NCBI RefSeq assembly: GCF_026013525.1
Contig: NZ_JAPDRA010000001.1
Span: 1 to 64,000, forward strand
Origin: Sphingomonas canadensis
Lineage (GTDB): Bacteria > Pseudomonadota > Alphaproteobacteria > Sphingomonadales > Sphingomonadaceae
DNA length: 64,000 bases
Direction of reading: 5' to 3'
The position numbers were made by a program, and so were the translations under genes. Position 1 is the first letter of the stretch; every line of letters starts with the position of its first letter. The notes beneath the pieces were generated by a model. It worked only from the letters and a program-made list of their open reading frames with translations. It was not told the origin of the DNA and did no database searches. Below, piece by piece: positions 59,749 through 64,000 of the stretch.

Positions 59749-60570
59749 TCAATCGCACATCGCGTCGAGCAGCGCCTTGCTGCGTTCCTCGATCTTGACG
59801 ATCGAAGTGCGGTCGGTGTGGATATACAGGCGGTTGCCGAGGATCGCGTCGCGAACCATGTCGCCCACCGCATCCGGCTGGACGCCGTTGGCGAGATAGT
59901 TCTTCATCTCCTCGTTCCGGGCGAACGCCCTTTCGCGCTGTTCCGGGGTCAGCGTCTTCGTCACCTTCGGCTGCACGGCGCGCGTGCGCGCGATGATATC
60001 GGTCGCGACCGGGCCGGGGCAGAGCACGCTGACGCCGATCCCCTGCGCTCCCAGTTCCAGATGGAGCGCCTCGCTCATGCCGACCACCGCGAACTTGGCG
60101 GTGCAGTAAAGCGAATTTCCGGGGCCGGTATAAAGCCCTGCACCGGACGCGGTGTTGACGATATGGCCGCCCTCGCCCCGCGCTGCGATCCGCGGCAGGA
60201 AGGTCTGTACGCCGTTGATCACGCCGTCCAGGTTGATCCCCATCCCCCAGTCCCACAGTTCATAGGTGAGCTTGTTGGCGGGGGCGCCGCCCGCGACGCC
60301 GGCATTGTTGACCAGGATCGATACCGGTCCGAGCACGGCCTCTGCCGCATCCGCGATCCGCGCATAGGCGCCGCGATCGCGGACATCGAGGACGGCGGTG
60401 AACACCTCTGTAAGCTGGCTCAGCTCGGCCTCGGCGCGCGCAAGGGCTTCCGCGTCGAGATCGATCAGGGCGACCTTCGCTCCCTGACGCGCCAGCGATC
60501 GCGCGATGCCCAGGCCGATGCCGTTGGCGCCCCCGGTAATGAAGGCGGTGCGATTTGCGATATCCGTCAT
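59749..60570 (-). CDS. Short-chain dehydrogenase/reductase
   Basis: The 273-residue SDR has TGGANGIG near 13-20, Asp in LIDLDAEALARAE (NAD preference), NNAGVAGG, catalytic Ser in NTASGAG and YCTAK. In a beta-oxidation cluster it is a candidate 3-hydroxyacyl-CoA dehydrogenase. It lies 55 bp after the enoyl-CoA hydratase on the same strand. A C-terminal extension (KNYLANGVQPDAVGDMVRDAI) is typical of the group. Confidence 0.86.
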   Translation of the reverse strand: MTDIANRTAFITGGANGIGLGIARSLARQGAKVALIDLDAEALARAEAELSQLTEVFTAVLDVRDRGAYARIADAAEAVLGPVSILVNNAGVAGGAPANKLTYELWDWGMGINLDGVINGVQTFLPRIAARGEGGHIVNTASGAGLYTGPGNSLYCTAKFAVVGMSEALHLELGAQGIGVSVLCPGPVATDIIARTRAVQPKVTKTLTPEQRERAFARNEEMKNYLANGVQPDAVGDMVRDAILGNRLYIHTDRTSIVKIEERSKALLDAMCD

Positions 60571-60625
60571 ATGCGTTCCATCCGATGCTTCCGGCGCCGC
60601 TGCGGGCGCGCGGCAGGGTCCGGTT

Positions 60626-61519
60626 CTATTCCGCGGGGGCCGCCTTGCGCGCGGCCAGCAGCCTTTCGATATTCGCGCGGATCACGGGCGGCAGGCTTTC
60701 GATATCGACAGGGAAGCCGTTGGTGAGCATCGCCTGCATGTGGCCCATCTGGTGGAGGTGGAAGCCGAAATCCATCGATGCCTTGCGTCCCATCTGGTCC
60801 TGCGCGAAGTTCATCGCCTGCTTCACCAGTTTCATCGTGAACGGGTTCTTCGCGGCGATGTTCTCGGCCAGCGCCAGCGCCCTGGCGGCAAGCTCCTCGC
60901 GCGGAACGACATGGTTCACCATGCCCCGGGCCTTGGCTTCCTGGGCGCTCATCCAGCCCCCCGTCATCAGCCATTCCTTTGCCTGGCGAACGCTCATCTC
61001 ATAGGGATGCTGCCAGAATTCGGCGCCGGGAATGCCCATCTCCGCCGCCGTGGCGTCGCGAAAGCGGGCATCGTCCGAACAGACGATAAGGTCGCACAGC
61101 CAGGTGAGCATCATCCCGCCCGATATCACCGAGCCCTGGATCTCGGCGATCACCGGCTTCGGCGCGTTGCGCCAGCGCTCGGTGATTTCCAGATAGATTT
61201 CGCGCTCGCGGCAATAGGGGCCGTCCCAGCCCTTGCCAGTGAAGCAGCCGCAAAGCCCCACGACCTGATCGGGCGAGGGATTGTCTGGCCCGTCCCCGCT
61301 GACGTCATGTCCCGAATTCCAGTGGTCGCCCGAACCGGCAAGGATGATCACGTTGATCGCTTCGTCATGGCAGGCGCGCTTGAATGCGTCGTCCAGCTCA
61401 TAGGTCATGGTGATGCCCTGCGCATTGCGCCGGCCTGGCCGGTTCATCACGATGCGCGCCACTTTCGGGGCCGGCGTTTCGTAGATCAGTTGCTCATATT
61501 CACGGCTTTGCGCGGCCAT
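60626..61519 (-). CDS. Enoyl-CoA hydratase/isomerase-family protein
   Basis: This 297-residue crotonase-fold protein has ILAGSGDHWNSGHDVSGDGPD, IQGSVISGGMMLTWLCDLIVCSDDARFRDATAAEMGIPG and a long C-terminal helical tail (FGFHLHQMGHMQAML). The length and the HDVSGD loop match a subgroup found with sterol-side-chain and terpenoid genes. ATG 61519 follows AGGAGGGG. It is separated by 178 bp from the upstream MaoC pair, so it may have its own promoter. Confidence 0.86.
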   Translation of the reverse strand: MAAQSREYEQLIYETPAPKVARIVMNRPGRRNAQGITMTYELDDAFKRACHDEAINVIILAGSGDHWNSGHDVSGDGPDNPSPDQVVGLCGCFTGKGWDGPYCREREIYLEITERWRNAPKPVIAEIQGSVISGGMMLTWLCDLIVCSDDARFRDATAAEMGIPGAEFWQHPYEMSVRQAKEWLMTGGWMSAQEAKARGMVNHVVPREELAARALALAENIAAKNPFTMKLVKQAMNFAQDQMGRKASMDFGFHLHQMGHMQAMLTNGFPVDIESLPPVIRANIERLLAARKAAPAE

Positions 61520-61697
61520 GCCGTCCCCTCCTGAAAATCTGCTTACTGATTGATCTGCTGTCGATATCGCGCGCTCCGGCGCCTGGCGGGAAGCTCCCCG
61601 AGCGCCGCTGCGCTGTCAAATGCCAACGGCCCCGCCGGTATGAGCCAGAGGAATGCCCTCCGGCCGTTTGCGGGACCCGCGCGCATGGCTGAACCGG

Positions 61698-62111
61698 TCA
61701 AGGCAGCGCGATCAGCGCTTCGCCGGACAGCACGATCCGGCCGTCCCCGATGCGCGCGGCGATATCCAGCACCGCGCAGCGCTCGCCGCCGCGACCGACG
61801 ATGTCCCTGACCACGCCGGAGCAGCGCACCGTGGCATGGACCGGCGTGATGGCGACGAAGCGCACCTTCCACGACACAATGTCTTCCTGCCGGATCGTCG
61901 AGGTGAGCAGATGCCCCAGATAGGCCATCACCAGCATGCCCTGCGCAAAGACATCGGGCATGCCGGCGGCCTTGGCATAGTCGCTGTCGATATGCAGGAG
62001 GACATGGTCGTTCGAGGCCCCGGCGAACAGCGCCAGCGTGCCGCGGCTGATCGGGCCGCGCTCGACTTCGGGCAGCGTATCGCCGATGGCCGGGTTCCAG
62101 CGCTCCATCAT
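61698..62111 (-). CDS. MaoC-like (R)-specific enoyl-CoA hydratase subunit
   Basis: The 137-residue hotdog protein has the hydratase-2 region FAGASNDHVLLHIDSDYAKAAGMPDVFAQGML with the Asp and His expected for catalysis. It overlaps the preceding MaoC-N gene by 4 bp (ATGA). A pair of one catalytic and one non-catalytic MaoC half forms heteromeric hydratases known from actinobacterial cholesterol degradation. Confidence 0.84.
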   Translation of the reverse strand: MMERWNPAIGDTLPEVERGPISRGTLALFAGASNDHVLLHIDSDYAKAAGMPDVFAQGMLVMAYLGHLLTSTIRQEDIVSWKVRFVAITPVHATVRCSGVVRDIVGRGGERCAVLDIAARIGDGRIVLSGEALIALP

Positions 62112-62578
62112 GCCCCGGGCGCCGGGGCGCGCAGCACGAAGGTGGAATCGCATTCGATGCACAAGATGCCCGCCTTGTTCGCAAGGTCCGTCCGCTGCGC
62201 GATGAAGCGCAACGCCCCGCCCTTCTTCTCGTACAGGTCGAGGATCTGGGTGGTGATCGTGACTTCGTCCTCGGCATAGAGCGTGGCGTAGTGATTGAAG
62301 CCCTGCTCGGCGTGGAGCAGGTAACGGACATCGGCCCTTACCTGGACCAGCCCGTAAGCGGCCTGCTCCGGCGCCGCGTTCGACAAGGAGAAGGCGAATG
62401 TCGGCGGCACCGGGATCGCGCGATGCCCGGCCGCCCGCGCCGCCGCCTCGTCGAAATAGACCGGATCGCGCTGGTCGGTCGCCTTCGCGAAGAATTTCAG
62501 TTGCGCGGTATCGACGCGCACGACCGAGGGTTCCGACCGCCGCCCGATGAGCGCGCGATCGAAGGCCTGGGCGGTCAT
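62108..62578 (-). CDS. MaoC N-terminal-domain (FAS1-like) hydratase subunit
   Basis: The 156-residue protein has the FAS1-like dehydratase segment LKFFAKATDQRDPVYFDEAAARAAGHRAIPVPPTFAFSLS and a binding tunnel strand YLLHAEQGFNHYATLYAEDEVTI. It overlaps the CoA ligase stop and the next MaoC gene by 4 bp each, so ligase and both hydratase halves are translationally coupled. Confidence 0.84.
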   Translation of the reverse strand: MTAQAFDRALIGRRSEPSVVRVDTAQLKFFAKATDQRDPVYFDEAAARAAGHRAIPVPPTFAFSLSNAAPEQAAYGLVQVRADVRYLLHAEQGFNHYATLYAEDEVTITTQILDLYEKKGGALRFIAQRTDLANKAGILCIECDSTFVLRAPAPGA

Positions 62579-64000
62579 GCCGGTTCGAACTGGAACGCGC
62601 GCCCGGCCGCCAGCCAGGCCCGCCGCTCCTCCTTCAGCGCCGTCCTGCGAACCTTGCCGGCATCGTCCCGCAACGGCGTCTCGCTGACTTCATAGGATGC
62701 TGGCCATTTATATTTGGCCAGCCGTTCGGCGACATGCGCTGCGATCGCCGTGAGATCGGCCGCCGCGCCTTCGCGTGGATGGATGATCGCATGGACGCGC
62801 TCGCCCAGGTCCGCGTCCGGCAGTCCGATGACCGCCGAGGTGGAGACCATGGGATGCTCCTCCAGCGTCGCCTCGACCTCGGCCGGATAGACGTTGACGC
62901 CTCCGCGGATGATCAGGTCCGAGCGGCGATCGGCCAGGAACAGATACCCATCCTCGTCGAGATGGCCCAGGTCGCCGATCGAATAGCCGCCCGATGCGTC
63001 CTTCTTGGCATCCGCGCCGATGTAGCGGAACTTGCCTGAGCCCGCGGCCGGGAAATGGACTTCGCCGACCTCACCCGGGGCGGCCTCGCTCCCGTCCTCG
63101 CGAAGGATCCGCACCACACCCGGCGCGGGCTTGCCGACCGAACCCGGCTTGAGGAGCCATTCCCGCCCGGTGATCGCGGAACCGCCGCCGCCTTCGGTGC
63201 CGCCATAAGCCTCGAAGATCCTGTCCGGCCCCAGCCAGTCGATCCAGGCACGCTTCACCCATTGCGGGCACGGCGCCGACATGTGCCAGACGAATTTGAG
63301 CGACGAGACATCATAGGCGTTGCGCACGCTTTCCGGCAGCGCCCAGATGCGTTGCATCATCGTCGGCACCATTACGGTGAACTCGATCCGGTGGCGCTCG
63401 ATCAGCCGCAGGCATTCCTCGGCGTCGAACCGCGTCAGGCCAACCACATGCGTGCCCGCCAGCAGCGCGAAGCTGGTGAATAGGAACGGCATGTTGTGAT
63501 AGAGCGGCCCCGGGTTGAGCATCGCTCCCTCGGGTGGCAATCCCAGCCCCGCAAAGAGCGGAGCGTCGGGATCGATAGAGGCCGGCATATTGTCCAGGAT
63601 GATCTTCGGCCGCCCGCTGGAGCCACCACTCGCGACCGCCTTCCAATGCTTGGCTGCGGCGTCTTCCACCGGGGCGTCGCTGAATGCGTCCAGCGCGGTG
63701 CCGGGGGCTATCTGCGGGCCGTCATAAGCCGCCGGAAGCGTGCCGATCACCGCGGCAGGCCGAGCGAGCGCGAGCATTTCCCCCGCTTCCCGGCCGGGCA
63801 GCTTGGGCGGCAACAGGCACGGCGTCGCCCCCGCCTTCCACACGCCGATAACCGCCTCATGGAACTCGCTGCCGTTGGGCAGCATCACCACCACCAGATC
63901 GTCCTGCTTCACGCCCAGCGAGGCGAGCATCCGCGCGCGCCGGTTGGAGCGCCGGTCGAGCTCGTCCCAGGTCAGCGAGCCGTCCGGATAGGTCACCGCA
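62575..64000 (-). CDS. BaiB-like AMP-forming acyl-CoA ligase (start beyond window)
   Basis: At least 474 residues are seen and the N-terminus runs off the right edge. It shares the block 4 ligase features: VASGGSSGRPK P-loop, VWHMSAPCPQWVKRAWIDWLGP, YGGTEGGGG, GDLGHLDEDGYLFLADRRSDLIIRGGVNVYPAEVE and the catalytic lysine in DDAGKVRRTAL. It is a paralogue of the ligase at 44.2 kb, so the cluster can probably activate two different acids or the same compound at two stages. It heads the visible part of the leftward ligase-MaoC-MaoC operon. Confidence 0.86.
   Translation of the reverse strand, partial: AVTYPDGSLTWDELDRRSNRRARMLASLGVKQDDLVVVMLPNGSEFHEAVIGVWKAGATPCLLPPKLPGREAGEMLALARPAAVIGTLPAAYDGPQIAPGTALDAFSDAPVEDAAAKHWKAVASGGSSGRPKIILDNMPASIDPDAPLFAGLGLPPEGAMLNPGPLYHNMPFLFTSFALLAGTHVVGLTRFDAEECLRLIERHRIEFTVMVPTMMQRIWALPESVRNAYDVSSLKFVWHMSAPCPQWVKRAWIDWLGPDRIFEAYGGTEGGGGSAITGREWLLKPGSVGKPAPGVVRILREDGSEAAPGEVGEVHFPAAGSGKFRYIGADAKKDASGGYSIGDLGHLDEDGYLFLADRRSDLIIRGGVNVYPAEVEATLEEHPMVSTSAVIGLPDADLGERVHAIIHPREGAAADLTAIAAHVAERLAKYKWPASYEVSETPLRDDAGKVRRTALKEERRAWLAAGRAFQFEPA

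Noticed and set aside
1..64000. CRISPR arrays, prophage genes, toxin-antitoxin pairs, riboswitches, rRNA or intact tRNA genes
   Set aside because: No repeat-spacer pattern, phage structural genes or recognisable conserved RNA structures were seen on reading both strands; a covariance-model search would be the decisive test.

Overview
The window looks like a chromosomal or megaplasmid catabolic region of a high-GC alphaproteobacterium, most likely a sphingomonad (Sphingomonas/Sphingobium/Novosphingobium type). The grounds are three TonB-dependent receptors paired with degradation genes, a lignostilbene-dioxygenase-type carotenoid oxygenase, many CoA-dependent catabolic enzymes, and the codon and base use. 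This placement is inference; there is no rRNA gene in the window. No tRNA, rRNA or CRISPR array was recognised. Insertion-sequence scars lie at the left edge (IS5 family) and at 42.4-42.9 kb (IS630 family).

Block 1 (0.2-29.5 kb) is an aromatic-degradation supercluster. Reading leftward from 11.4 kb, it encodes an FAH-family hydrolase, a gentisate 1,2-dioxygenase-like cupin, a class A FAD hydroxylase and a class III CoA-transferase. Further left are an HMG-CoA-lyase-like aldolase and an aconitase. Together these could take a (possibly alkyl-substituted) gentisate to pyruvate plus a maleate, which is then hydrated, activated with CoA and cleaved. Upstream chemistry is supplied by a carotenoid/stilbene-type double-bond dioxygenase, an HpaB-type two-component phenol hydroxylase, two vanillyl-alcohol-oxidase-family flavoproteins (one with a lipoprotein cytochrome c, like 4-cresol methylhydroxylase), a GMC oxidoreductase and aldehyde dehydrogenases. 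A TonB receptor, an MFS carrier and a TauE-type permease provide transport. Six promoters in this block carry the same three-half-site operator, AGAAC-N3-GTTCT-N7-AGAAC, usually overlapping the -10 box. The IclR-type regulator at 6.4 kb is the obvious candidate to bind it. The hpaB operon and the left-edge dehydrogenase have their own TetR and GntR regulators.

Block 2 (29.5-38.2 kb) has a TetR gene divergent from a TonB receptor, then a secreted CE1/PHB-depolymerase-type esterase, an acyl-CoA ligase, a lipoprotein type-B carboxylesterase and a DUF1254 protein. It looks like uptake, de-esterification and CoA activation of an ester-linked acid. Block 3 (38.2-42.9 kb) is not catabolic: a small conserved protein, an OmpA-domain protein, a secreted subtilase, and a divergent ECF sigma/anti-sigma pair, ending in the IS630 relic.

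Block 4 (42.9-64 kb) is a second CoA-dependent cluster. It has two BaiB-like acyl-CoA ligases, a heteromeric acyl-CoA dehydrogenase pair, a MaoC hydratase pair, three enoyl-CoA hydratases, an alpha-methylacyl-CoA racemase, SDRs, an HSL-type esterase, an MFS carrier, a TonB receptor and an extra adenylate kinase. This resembles sterol, bile-acid or terpenoid side-chain oxidation of a methyl-branched acid. A LysR gene sits inside it, and two matching 53-bp promoter elements containing a LysR-type box lie in front of a hydratase and the TonB receptor. The cluster continues past the right edge.
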